Source of the DNA: Oligoflexia bacterium
GTDB taxonomy: Bacteria > Bdellovibrionota > JAFGOL01
Length of the DNA stretch: 9,945 bases
Reading direction: 5' to 3'
NCBI GenBank assembly: GCA_016926495.1
Contig: JAFGOL010000225.1
Coordinates: forward strand, 1 to 9,945
Below the pieces are notes generated by a model. That model searched no databases. It saw only the letters and a program-made list of their open reading frames with translations, and was not told the DNA's origin. The position numbers were made by a program, and so were the translations under genes. Of the stretch, positions 1-6,684 are shown piece after piece; the stretch's first letter is position 1, and the number at the start of each line of letters is the position of its first letter.

Positions 1-842
1 ATATCATTTCTCACGGGTATCCGAACTCTTTCAGGAAATTCAGCTATTTCAGCGTCTTTATTTTATTCTACGCGGTTGCGCTCAGGAGCGAGCTTAAAAT
101 GGGTAACGCGAATATTTTTTCAGTTGGCCTGCTTGTTGTATTTCTTTATCTGTACCACTTCAGGCGTCTCAATGCTTACCTGCCGGGTTTGATACTGGCC
201 GTGGCCGTTTCATTTAAATTATACGCTCTGATAATTGTGCCCTTTCTGTTATACAGGAGGGAATTTGGAATAATACTGTCTTTTGTCGTATGGTTTGTGT
301 TGCTTAATTTTTTTGTCACGGCTCTTTTCCATCATTCACCGTCCTATGCCGTGAATGAGAATATATTGTGGTTTTCAACCCTGACCGATGCTTCGGCGGA
401 TTTGCTGAAATCCCGCTACAATGTTTCTGTTATGGGTTTTATGGTTAACCTCGGGGTTAAAAGAGGAGCGGCTTTATATTCGATATGGTCTGTCTTTATC
501 GCTGCCTTTTTATATATCCAGTACAAGATGCGCCATATGGGTTTTACATACACAGTCTCTATAACAATGCTTGGTATATTGTTTTTGACTCCTGTTACGT
601 GGTCTTACTGGGTGGTGTTTTCCTTTCCGGCCCTGATATTTTCCGTTTTTTCCGTTGATAAGGCCGCGGGTATTTCACGGACGCAGGCGGTATTGATTTT
701 GCTTGTTTATATTTCCTTTGTTTCAACCGATAATGACGGAACTTTTGTTGCCAGAATTCCGACGATAGGTCTGGCGGCCCTGAGCTATTTTTTTTATACT
801 GTTGCAAAAAAAGCAAAAGAAAAGGATAATGGCGATGTATGA
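1..842 (+). CDS. GT87-like polyprenyl-phosphate-dependent membrane glycosyltransferase, 5'-partial
   Basis: The reading frame is open from base 3 to the TGA at 840-842, giving 279 visible residues. The Met at base 99 is probably internal, because coding-like hydrophobic sequence precedes it and family members are longer. About eight hydrophobic segments alternate with short basic loops, so this is a multi-pass inner-membrane protein. Two features recall the GT87 (DUF2029) glycosyltransferases, which move a sugar from a polyprenyl-phosphate donor on the outer face of the membrane. One is a GNAN segment right after base 99, followed by a helix ending in a K-L-Y-A-L-I-I-V-P-F segment, like the family's GQxN and K-x-YP-LLL-P region. 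The other is a C-terminal T-P-V-T-W-S-Y-W-V segment, like the family's SP-x-SW-x-HH motif. The catalytic aspartate usually lies near the N-terminus, outside the window. The stop overlaps the next start (ATGA), implying co-transcription. Sugar, donor and acceptor cannot be told. Another GT-C-fold transferase is the main alternative. Confidence 0.6.
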   Translation, partial: IISHGYPNSFRKFSYFSVFILFYAVALRSELKMGNANIFSVGLLVVFLYLYHFRRLNAYLPGLILAVAVSFKLYALIIVPFLLYRREFGIILSFVVWFVLLNFFVTALFHHSPSYAVNENILWFSTLTDASADLLKSRYNVSVMGFMVNLGVKRGAALYSIWSVFIAAFLYIQYKMRHMGFTYTVSITMLGILFLTPVTWSYWVVFSFPALIFSVFSVDKAAGISRTQAVLILLVYISFVSTDNDGTFVARIPTIGLAALSYFFYTVAKKAKEKDNGDV

Positions 843-1837
843 GTACAATATATATTCCGTTTAATATTTCCATTCTTAAGACCCTAAAGGACGCGCTCGA
901 ATTTGATGTTTATGTCAGGCTTGGAAAGGAAAAATTCCTGCTATTGATGCGAAAGGGCAGTCGTATTGATCAGGAGCGTCTTGATTTGTATATAAGCAAG
1001 GGAATTACGTGCCTGTATATAGATAATAACTCAAAAGACGTGTTTACGGCGGTATTTAAGGAAAAAGCGGTGTTTGAGGAAGTGCCCGATAAAAGCGCCG
1101 AGGTTGAAAATTTAGAGAAAAAAATAGAAGAGATCGGTTCGGAAAATATTAAAGAAATAGAGGAAAAAACAGAAGCCCTTACCGAAAGATGCATTAACGA
1201 CCTTTTTTACGGAGTGGAAATCAACACCGAACACATAAGGAATACGACAAGGCTTGTAAAAAACTATATGTCGTTACTGGTGCTTGCTCCAAAAAACATA
1301 TCCGAGCTTCTGAACAGTATAGATGAAAATCATTATTTTCATTATCATTCCGTTTCAGTCAGTATTACTTCCATTTTTCTTTCGAGGATACTTTCCCCCG
1401 ATAACGAAAGAATACAAAGTATTACGGGCATGGGCGGTTTTTTGCATGATATCGGGAAGGCCGGTTCCGGCGAACACGACCTTAATCCTGTTTTGAAACC
1501 TAAAATTATATCGACCGAAGCTTATGTCAAACATCCCGAAAGGGGACTTAAACTCCTCAGTTCTGTCGAAAATGTTCCGGAGGAAGTTAAAATAATTGTA
1601 TATCAGCATCATGAAAGACCGGACGGCACGGGTTTTCCGAACAGCCTTTTTAATGTCAAGTTGTATTATCCGTCGAGAGTTGTGGCTGTTGCCAACGCGA
1701 TTTCCAAGATGGTCGCCAAGCATCCGTTCGGCAAGGAAATGAAACCCAAGGATGCTATTTCAGAGCTTTTGGCGTCTAAAGGCGCGTTCGATTCAAAGGT
1801 ATTGCAGGCCCTGGCCAAGGTCTACAATATAAGGTGA
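839..1837 (+). CDS. HD-GYP-type metal-dependent phosphohydrolase with an N-terminal sensor-like domain
   Basis: This 332-residue cytoplasmic protein has no signal peptide or membrane segment. Residues 1-75 form a small alpha/beta domain (F-D-V-Y-V-R-L near 22-28, K-G-I-T-C-L-Y near 54-60) of a kind often seen ahead of HD domains. Residues 80-120 are very charged (E/K) and probably a helical linker. The HD-GYP core covers about 160-330: H170-S171, HDIGK at 203-207, HP at 232-233, HHE at 257-259, and DGTGFP at 262-267, a GFP variant of the GYP signature. HD-GYP enzymes hydrolyse cyclic di-GMP or related cyclic dinucleotides, so a phosphodiesterase role is likely by family. However, the stretch normally reading V-A-D-x-x-D-A-L is V-A-N-A-I-S-K-M (N286), so a conserved aspartate metal ligand is apparently missing. 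Activity may be reduced, changed or lost. The ATG overlaps the upstream TGA, with AAGGA at 822-826 as a somewhat distant ribosome site. The cyclic-nucleotide-binding gene follows after 9 bp. Confidence 0.85.
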   Translation: MSTIYIPFNISILKTLKDALEFDVYVRLGKEKFLLLMRKGSRIDQERLDLYISKGITCLYIDNNSKDVFTAVFKEKAVFEEVPDKSAEVENLEKKIEEIGSENIKEIEEKTEALTERCINDLFYGVEINTEHIRNTTRLVKNYMSLLVLAPKNISELLNSIDENHYFHYHSVSVSITSIFLSRILSPDNERIQSITGMGGFLHDIGKAGSGEHDLNPVLKPKIISTEAYVKHPERGLKLLSSVENVPEEVKIIVYQHHERPDGTGFPNSLFNVKLYYPSRVVAVANAISKMVAKHPFGKEMKPKDAISELLASKGAFDSKVLQALAKVYNIR

Positions 1838-1846
1838 GGAGGCATT

Positions 1847-2929
1847 ATGAACTTCGATTTTGGAAAAGACGTCGAAGAACTCGAATTTAAAAACGGAGAA
1901 GAAATATATTTGGAAGAGCAGATGGGCAATACCGTTTATCTGGTCAAGACAGGTAATGTCGTGCTGTTCAAAATGAAAGGCGATAATTTTATTGAGCTTG
2001 ATTCCGTAAAGCCTTCGGAGATGTTCGGGTATCTGCCGTTTTTATACAAGGAACAGCGCAGGTTTACTTCAGCGCTCGCGACCCAGGATACCGTTTTGAT
2101 CAATATTACAAAACCTTTTATGAAAATGTTCGAAACTTTGCCCGAACTTATGAAAATGTTTATTACGTCGTCATCAAGGAGGCTTAAAAAGGCTTACTTT
2201 GAGCTTGGTAAATTGCAGTATTTCGAGAATATACACTACGAAGACGTAAAAAAGCATAATCTTCAGGCTTACCATATTAAGGACATAATGAGGTTCGCCC
2301 TGATCATGATGCTTGCCTTTGACAGGTATAATTTTACAATAACAAAGGATTACCTGGAGAATATAGTATTTTCCCTGTTAAGCAGGGTGACAATCAAGAT
2401 TGACAGCCTTATTGAAGCGTTCATCGAGTGTCAGTTTATAACTCTTGATCAGGAAGAGCAGGGTAATGTGTATGTTAACCTGATAGACCACGAGCGGCTT
2501 GAGAATTTTAATGACTACATGCACAGGAATTTCGTTAAAGATCCCAGGCGCCTGCTTCTTAATGATACCCAGATTGAGATGATAGGATATATTAACGAGC
2601 TTATTAAAAAGGAAAACCAGAAAATCATAGACGATTTTATTGAAAGGAAAAAACTGGACGCCAAGGCTTCGATGGAGCGCGATATATTGCTGAAAAAACT
2701 CCAGAGGGAAATAGACAAAATGGTATTCAAGTTTACGAAAAATTCCTTTACGGGGCTTGATGTTGAAGTCGACCAGACCAGCCTTGTTTTTGAAGGCCTG
2801 GCCGACAGGCAGATACTGAACAAGGCCCCGCACGAAAGCGGGACCATGGAATATTCCATAACCAAAAAAGAGGTCTCGGAAATTTACCAGTTCCAGAAAA
2901 TTATAAAAACCGTTGCAAAGGTGTCCTAG
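1847..2929 (+). CDS. Cyclic-nucleotide-binding-domain protein with unrecognised C-terminal region
   Basis: This is a 360-residue soluble protein. Residues about 8-120 read as a CRP/cNMP-type beta-roll followed by a helix: NGEEIYLEEQMGNTVYLVKTG near 16-36, G45-D46, and a phosphate-cassette-like S57-E58-M-F-G61 with R71/R72 and S75-A76. Canonical cassettes have G-E-x-A then R-S/T-A, so this one is divergent and the ligand is uncertain. Residues about 145-215 resemble a degenerate winged helix: two helices (164-178 and 183-197), then a short beta-hairpin around FITLDQEEQGNVYVNLID. The would-be recognition helix has few basic residues, so DNA binding is doubtful. Residues about 240-295 are long, charged and helical or coiled. 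The C-terminal 65 residues are unassigned. The start is well supported: GGAGG at 1838-1842 lies 4 bp upstream, 9 bp after the HD-GYP stop. It is probably a nucleotide-responsive partner or effector of its neighbour, but that is inferred from position only. Confidence 0.72.
   Translation: MNFDFGKDVEELEFKNGEEIYLEEQMGNTVYLVKTGNVVLFKMKGDNFIELDSVKPSEMFGYLPFLYKEQRRFTSALATQDTVLINITKPFMKMFETLPELMKMFITSSSRRLKKAYFELGKLQYFENIHYEDVKKHNLQAYHIKDIMRFALIMMLAFDRYNFTITKDYLENIVFSLLSRVTIKIDSLIEAFIECQFITLDQEEQGNVYVNLIDHERLENFNDYMHRNFVKDPRRLLLNDTQIEMIGYINELIKKENQKIIDDFIERKKLDAKASMERDILLKKLQREIDKMVFKFTKNSFTGLDVEVDQTSLVFEGLADRQILNKAPHESGTMEYSITKKEVSEIYQFQKIIKTVAKVS
2926..2929. other. CTAG palindrome carrying two convergent stop codons
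   Basis: The four bases CTAG supply TAG to the + strand cyclic-nucleotide gene (2927-2929) and TAG to the - strand rocD (2928 down to 2926). The two convergent units therefore overlap by four bases with no spacer. I see no good hairpin-plus-T-run on either side. A 5-bp GTTAA/TTAAC pair at 2932-2950 followed by TTTT is too weak to call a terminator. Transcripts from both directions probably extend into the opposite gene, giving antisense tails. Confidence 0.95.
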
Positions 2930-4137
2930 TCGTTAAGTACTTCCTTTAACTTTTCGACAGCCCAGTCTATTTCCTTTTTTGTTATCACAAGCGGTGGAGC
3001 GAGCCTGATAACGTTTTCATGGGTTTCCTTGCAAAGCATTCCTTTTTCCATGAGGGCTTCGCAGTATTTTCTTGCTCCGCCTGCTTCCGGAGCCAGTTCT
3101 ATACCGATAAAAAGGCCCTTTCCGCGTATGTTTTTGATGTATTTCGATTTTACCGATTTTCTGATTTTATTCTGCATGTATTCGCCCATTTTAAGCGATT
3201 TATCTGAGAGCTTCTCCTTAACAAGTACATCCATGGCCGCATTTGCGCACGCGCACGCGAACGGGTTGCCTCCGAAAGTGGAGCCGTGTTCTCCGGGAGT
3301 AAACAGACTCATAACAGGCTCGTCCGCCAAAACTCCGCTGATAGGTACAATACCGCCTCCAAGCGCCTTACCCACTATCAGCATGTCGGGTCTTACACCT
3401 TTTTCCCAGTAGTGACAGAAAAGTTTGCCTGTTCTGCCAAAACCCGTCTGGATTTCATCCAGGGCGAAAAGAATGTTGTTTTCCCTGCAAACCTTTTGTG
3501 CTTCCTCCATAAATCCTTTCTCGGGCATTAAAATTCCTGCCTCACCCTGTATTGGTTCAACCATGAATGCCGCCGTGTTGGGGGTTATGGCATTCTTAAG
3601 CGCCTCTATATCTCCGTATGGAATGATTTTAAATCCCGGCGTAAAAGGCCCGAAATTATCTTTGTAGTCATGTTCCGAAGAGAAAGAGACAACCGTAATG
3701 GTCCTGCCGTGAAAATTATCTCTGCACACAATGATTTCCGCATTGTGCTTTTGTATTTTCTTCACCGAGTATGCCCACTTTCTGATAAGCTTGACTGCGG
3801 TTTCCACGGCCTCGGCCCCTGAATTCATGGGAAGAAACATGTCATATCCGGCCAGCCTGGTAACTTTTTTACAGAATTCACAAAGCAACTCCGAATGGAA
3901 GGCCCTTGAAACAAGGGTCAGCTTGTTTAGCTGTTGCCTGGCCGCTGCTATTATTTTGGGGTGTCTGTGCCCGTGATTTACGGCTGAATAGGAACTCAGC
4001 ATATCGAGGTATTTTTTACCGTCTACGTCCCATACCCAGCAACCCTTGCCTTTTTCGAGAACGATGGGAAGAGGTTTGTAATTGTGCGCGCTGCACTTTT
4101 CCATTGTTTCAATAAGCTTTTTTGACTTGGAACTCAT
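2926..4137 (-). CDS. rocD: Ornithine delta-aminotransferase (ornithine--oxo-acid transaminase)
   Basis: This 403-residue cytosolic PLP enzyme (class-III aminotransferase) interconverts ornithine plus 2-oxoglutarate with glutamate-5-semialdehyde plus glutamate. The full-length fold is present. The PLP lysine is K257 in VGKALGGG, the PLP-pyridine aspartate is D227 in ALDEIQTG, NSGAEA lies at 105-110, and GEHGSTFGGNP at 282-292. It is ornithine-type rather than acetylornithine-type (ArgD). SSYSAVNHGHRHP (48-60) matches the ornithine enzyme, where ArgD has a GIAVN-like segment. Y20, Y50, R145, K257 and R378 fall at a constant offset of 35 from the human OAT residues Y55, Y85, R180, K292 and R413, which bind substrate or cofactor. 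Its ATG overlaps the argH TGA (ATGA) and has a strong AAGGAGG at 4146-4152, 8 bp upstream. It is the last gene of argG-argH-rocD. The reaction favours semialdehyde formation, so it may drain ornithine toward proline/glutamate, or supply ornithine in reverse. Confidence 0.92.
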   Translation of the reverse strand: MSSKSKKLIETMEKCSAHNYKPLPIVLEKGKGCWVWDVDGKKYLDMLSSYSAVNHGHRHPKIIAAARQQLNKLTLVSRAFHSELLCEFCKKVTRLAGYDMFLPMNSGAEAVETAVKLIRKWAYSVKKIQKHNAEIIVCRDNFHGRTITVVSFSSEHDYKDNFGPFTPGFKIIPYGDIEALKNAITPNTAAFMVEPIQGEAGILMPEKGFMEEAQKVCRENNILFALDEIQTGFGRTGKLFCHYWEKGVRPDMLIVGKALGGGIVPISGVLADEPVMSLFTPGEHGSTFGGNPFACACANAAMDVLVKEKLSDKSLKMGEYMQNKIRKSVKSKYIKNIRGKGLFIGIELAPEAGGARKYCEALMEKGMLCKETHENVIRLAPPLVITKKEIDWAVEKLKEVLND

Positions 4138-5312
4138 TGTGGTTCCCTCCTTGATATTTTTTTGTAAGCGTCTCTGAACGGCATACCTTCATCAACAAGC
4201 TTGTATGCTTTTTCAGTAGCGAACAATTCATCGCTTAATATGCACTTATCTTTATTAAAAATTATTCCGTCAAGCACAAAGCTCATAATTTTTAAAGACT
4301 GCTTTGTGGTTTCAATAGCGGTAAAAAGCGGTTCCTTTGTGAGCTGAAGGTCCCTGTTGTAACCGGATATCAGGTTTGCCGTCAGGGATTTTATTTTTAA
4401 TTCCTCTCCCAGTACGACATGGTACTTTGCCCTTGCCAGCTCAAGGACATCAGGATTTTTTTTCTGCGGCATTATGGAACTGCCGGTACAAAAATTTTCC
4501 GGCAGGGATACAAAACCGAACTCCGACATGCTGAACATGACAAGGTCTGTCGCGAGCTTATTAATATCGTACATGATCTGTGAGCAGAGGTGAACCACCG
4601 TTGCTTCAAATTTTCCCCTGCTGAGCTGTGCGTAAAGGGGATTTGCCTGCACCCTGTCAAAGCCCATAAGGTCCGCCGTCATTTCCCGATCTATGTTAAG
4701 TACAGGCACGCCGAAGCCTGCGGCGGTGCCCAGCGGCGACTGGTCGATTAGATCAAACACTGAATCGATCAGCAGAATGTTGTCCCTGGCCGATTCAACA
4801 AATGCTCCCATAAGCAGTGATACGCCGGAAGGCATTGCCCTTTGCATGTGCGTGTAGCCCGGAAGATCAATATTTCCGTATTTATTAATAACGGACTCAA
4901 GGGCTTTTATAAAAGTACCCGACAGCTCTTTCAACTCTGAAAGTTCGTCTTTTTCGTACAGCCGTATCGCGGTAAGTACCTGGTCGTTTCTGGATCTCGC
5001 GGTGTGTATTTTTTTTCCGGTTTCCCCGAGCTTTTCCACCAGATGGTTTTCGATAGCCGTGTGGCAGTCTTCATCGCTTTTGTTAATGTGAAATAACCCC
5101 CTGGAGTGAAGCAGGATTATGTTGTCGAGTTCGGCCACAAGGCTGTTAAGCTCGTCCTGATCAAGTATTCCTGTTTCATTAAGCATTTTGGCGTGCGCTT
5201 TTGAAGCAATACAATCGTATTTGACCAGTTTGTCGTCTATGATATAGTCCGAACCCACCGTGTAGTCTTCGATTAATTTGTCAAGTTCAACGCCTTTGTC
5301 CCAGAGCTTCAT
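4134..5312 (-). CDS. argH: Argininosuccinate lyase, short form
   Basis: The enzyme splits argininosuccinate into arginine and fumarate, the last step of arginine synthesis, and works as a homotetramer in the cytosol. Superfamily signatures are intact: HTARSRNDQ at 103-111, YTHMQRAMP at 153-161 (H155 is the conserved THxQ histidine), DQSPLGTAAGFG at 190-201, and the flexible catalytic-serine loop GSSIMPQKKNPD at 277-288. Y318-N319-R320-D321 and TKEPLF at 325-330 are also typical. At 392 residues it is about 60 shorter than common ArgH. It starts KLWDKG without the usual KLWGGRF, and it ends soon after GMPFRDAYKKI, lacking the C-terminal helical tail with the GGT motif. The frame is uninterrupted and the next gene overlaps it, so this is a natural short class, which I recall from Bacteroidetes-like proteins, not a truncation. 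It starts 6 bp after argG stops, with only a weak SD (AGGT, 5317-5320), suggesting translational coupling to argG. Confidence 0.93.
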   Translation of the reverse strand: MKLWDKGVELDKLIEDYTVGSDYIIDDKLVKYDCIASKAHAKMLNETGILDQDELNSLVAELDNIILLHSRGLFHINKSDEDCHTAIENHLVEKLGETGKKIHTARSRNDQVLTAIRLYEKDELSELKELSGTFIKALESVINKYGNIDLPGYTHMQRAMPSGVSLLMGAFVESARDNILLIDSVFDLIDQSPLGTAAGFGVPVLNIDREMTADLMGFDRVQANPLYAQLSRGKFEATVVHLCSQIMYDINKLATDLVMFSMSEFGFVSLPENFCTGSSIMPQKKNPDVLELARAKYHVVLGEELKIKSLTANLISGYNRDLQLTKEPLFTAIETTKQSLKIMSFVLDGIIFNKDKCILSDELFATEKAYKLVDEGMPFRDAYKKISRREPQ

Positions 5313-5318
5313 TATTAC

Positions 5319-6551
5319 CTACCGGTTTTTTTTGCTGATGATCGCGTTATGCGCCATCAGCCTTATTGCGTGTATTTTTATAAATCCCGCGGAATCCTTC
5401 TGGTCAAATCCGCCTTCAATTTCCATGCTGGAAAGATCCTTGTCGTACAGCGAGCTTGAACTTTCCCTGCCCGTTACGTAAGCATTGCCCTTGTATAGCT
5501 TCATGTATACTGTGCCGTCAACGTACTCCTGGCTTTTATTGATCGCGGACATGATAAAGTCCATTTCAGGGCTGAACCAGAACCCGTTATAAACAAGTTC
5601 CGCGAGTTTCGCCGAAAACATGTCCCTGAGCCTCATTACTTCCCTGTCCATTGCCATACCCTCTATGTCCTTGTGAGCTATGTGAATTATGGTCCCTGCC
5701 GGGGTTTCGTATACGCCTCTGGACTTAATTCCCACAAAACGGTTTTCAACTATGTCTATTCTGCCTATGCCGTTTTCGCTGCCGAGCTTGTTAAGGTATT
5801 CAAACAATTCCAGGGGATCGGTTTTGGATGTGCCGTCGTCAGTGTTAACCACCTTGACAGGGACACCGTCTTTAAAAGTAATCGAGATCCTGGCCGGTTT
5901 ATCCGGGGCATTTTCGGGCGATACTGTTTTACAGTATACGCTCTCAATTGCTTCGTGTTTGGGATCCTCAAGCTCTCCCGCCTCATGGCTTATGTGGAGC
6001 AGATTGTCATCTTCGCTGTAAGATTTCTTAACCGTTGATTTAACCTCTATATTGTGTTTTTTCGCGTACTCTATAAGGTCCGTTCTGCCCTTGAACCGGT
6101 TTAAAAATTCCTCCGTCTTCCATGGCGCTATAACTTTTATTTTGGGATTCAGGGCGTAATACGAAAGCTCGAACCGTACCTGGTCGTTGCCCTTTCCGGT
6201 CGCGCCGTGCGCGACGTATTCCGCGTTTTCCATGGCGGCTATTTCTATCTGTCTTTTTGCTATTATGGGTCGCGCTATTGCTGTGCCGAGCAGGTATTTT
6301 CCCTCGTAGATCGCGTTGCCCTTGAAAACGGGAAAAATATAGTCAGTAACGAATTCCTTTTTAAGGTTTTCTATGTATACCTTTTTTGCGCCTATTTTAT
6401 ACGCTTTCTGCTGCACGGCCTCAAAGTCCTCTTTTTGTCCAACATCGGCAATGTACGCGATGACATCGTATCCCTTTTCCAAAAGCCATTTAAGGATTAC
6501 CGAGGTATCAAGTCCGCCGCTGTATGCTAAAACAACTTTTTTCATTTCCAT
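5319..6551 (-). CDS. argG: Argininosuccinate synthase
   Basis: The enzyme joins citrulline and aspartate using ATP to give argininosuccinate, AMP and pyrophosphate, the penultimate arginine step, as a cytosolic homotetramer. At 410 residues it has normal family length. The N-terminal ATP-pyrophosphatase loop is AYSGGLDTS at 9-17. The substrate segment [15 protein letters not shown] is at 114-128. N183-L-L-H-I-S-H-E and L194-E-D-P follow, then [13 protein letters not shown] at 274-286 and the helical tetramerisation tail. The N-L-x-H-I-S-x-E-A-G spelling resembles the human-type subgroup rather than the E. coli-type ArgG. The first ATG (6551) is preferred over the in-frame ATG two codons on (6545), because AAGGAG at 6559-6564 sits 7 bp from the first and 13 bp from the second. 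It leads the argG-argH-rocD operon and faces a LysR-family gene across a 133-bp spacer, suggesting local regulation. Confidence 0.97.
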   Translation of the reverse strand: MEMKKVVLAYSGGLDTSVILKWLLEKGYDVIAYIADVGQKEDFEAVQQKAYKIGAKKVYIENLKKEFVTDYIFPVFKGNAIYEGKYLLGTAIARPIIAKRQIEIAAMENAEYVAHGATGKGNDQVRFELSYYALNPKIKVIAPWKTEEFLNRFKGRTDLIEYAKKHNIEVKSTVKKSYSEDDNLLHISHEAGELEDPKHEAIESVYCKTVSPENAPDKPARISITFKDGVPVKVVNTDDGTSKTDPLELFEYLNKLGSENGIGRIDIVENRFVGIKSRGVYETPAGTIIHIAHKDIEGMAMDREVMRLRDMFSAKLAELVYNGFWFSPEMDFIMSAINKSQEYVDGTVYMKLYKGNAYVTGRESSSSLYDKDLSSMEIEGGFDQKDSAGFIKIHAIRLMAHNAIISKKNR

Positions 6552-6588
6552 TTAAAATCTCCTTATTAACCCGGTTACAAGAGCTATC

Positions 6589-6616
6589 TATACTATATAA
6601 GCCGCTTTGTATACTA
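6589..6616. repeat. Two TATACTA direct repeats, 21 bp apart, in the argG-lysR spacer
   Basis: TATACTA occurs at 6589-6595 and again at 6610-6616. The offset is 21 bp, two DNA helical turns, so both copies face the same side. The distal copy begins within a GTATAC palindrome (6609-6614). They overlap or adjoin the best argG promoter elements. This is a plausible paired operator for the adjacent LysR-type regulator, but the spacer is AT-rich and chance is possible. Confidence 0.4.
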
Positions 6617-6622
6617 GGTAAA
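6594..6622 (-). promoter_or_regulatory. Predicted argG-argH-rocD promoter
   Basis: On the - strand, TTTACC (6622 to 6617) is followed by 17 bp and then TATATA (6599 to 6594). This would start RNA near 6587 and leave a leader of about 36 nt before argG. A second candidate lies 17 bp further upstream: TTTACT (6639 to 6634), 17 bp, TAGTAT (6616 to 6611). Each hexamer matches the sigma-70 consensus at about four of six positions, so the call is tentative. Confidence 0.38.
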
Positions 6623-6664
6623 AGCTACATATAAGTAAAATTGATTGATTTAATAGTATTATTA

Positions 6665-6679
6665 GTATAATTAATATAC
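6665..6679. promoter_or_regulatory. Perfect inverted repeat GTATA-N5-TATAC, candidate LysR-family operator
   Basis: The sequence GTATAATTAATATAC has perfect 5-bp arms and contains a T-N11-A arrangement (T6666 and A6678), the pattern expected of LysR-type binding sites. It overlaps the predicted lysR -10 box and lies six bases before the lysR ATG, so a bound protein would block lysR transcription, the usual LysR autoregulation. The arms share TATAC with the two upstream TATACTA repeats. Confidence 0.42.
6666..6671 (+). promoter_or_regulatory. Predicted lysR -10 box, giving a nearly leaderless transcript
   Basis: TATAAT is a perfect -10 hexamer. The only -35-like sequences, TTGATT at 6641-6646 or 6645-6650, give spacers of 19 or 15 bp, neither ideal. 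Transcription would begin near 6678, only about seven bases before the lysR ATG. That fits the absence of any Shine-Dalgarno sequence there. Initiation at a different upstream promoter cannot be excluded. Confidence 0.4.
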
Positions 6680-6684
6680 CTGTA

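Noticed and set aside
99..842. Treating the ATG at 99 as the true start of the first gene
   Set aside because: The frame is open to the window edge with hydrophobic membrane-like sequence before it, and the GNAN motif sits mid-protein in the GT87 family, so the gene begins outside the window.
2378..2833. 151-codon open frame on the - strand inside the cNMP-domain gene, with a second one of 116 codons at 2515-2865
   Set aside because: Both lie fully antisense to a gene with a recognisable domain and a strong ribosome site. Neither resembles a known family, and they overlap each other.
2932..2950. GTTAA/TTAAC hairpin plus TTTT as a terminator for the + strand unit
   Set aside because: A 5-bp AT-rich stem with a 9-base loop inside the rocD coding region is too weak to be a credible intrinsic terminator.
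3029..3412. 127-codon + strand frame and other frames antisense to rocD
   Set aside because: They are shadows of a full-length, motif-complete aminotransferase and show no domain of their own.
5673..6038. 121- and 110-codon + strand frames antisense to argG
   Set aside because: Composition mirrors the argG coding strand, with no motifs and mutual overlap, so these are shadow frames.
6665..6679. ArgR (ARG box) operator in the argG-lysR spacer
   Set aside because: The inverted repeat has an odd centre and lacks the TG...CA ends of the 18-bp ARG box. It fits a LysR-type T-N11-A site better.
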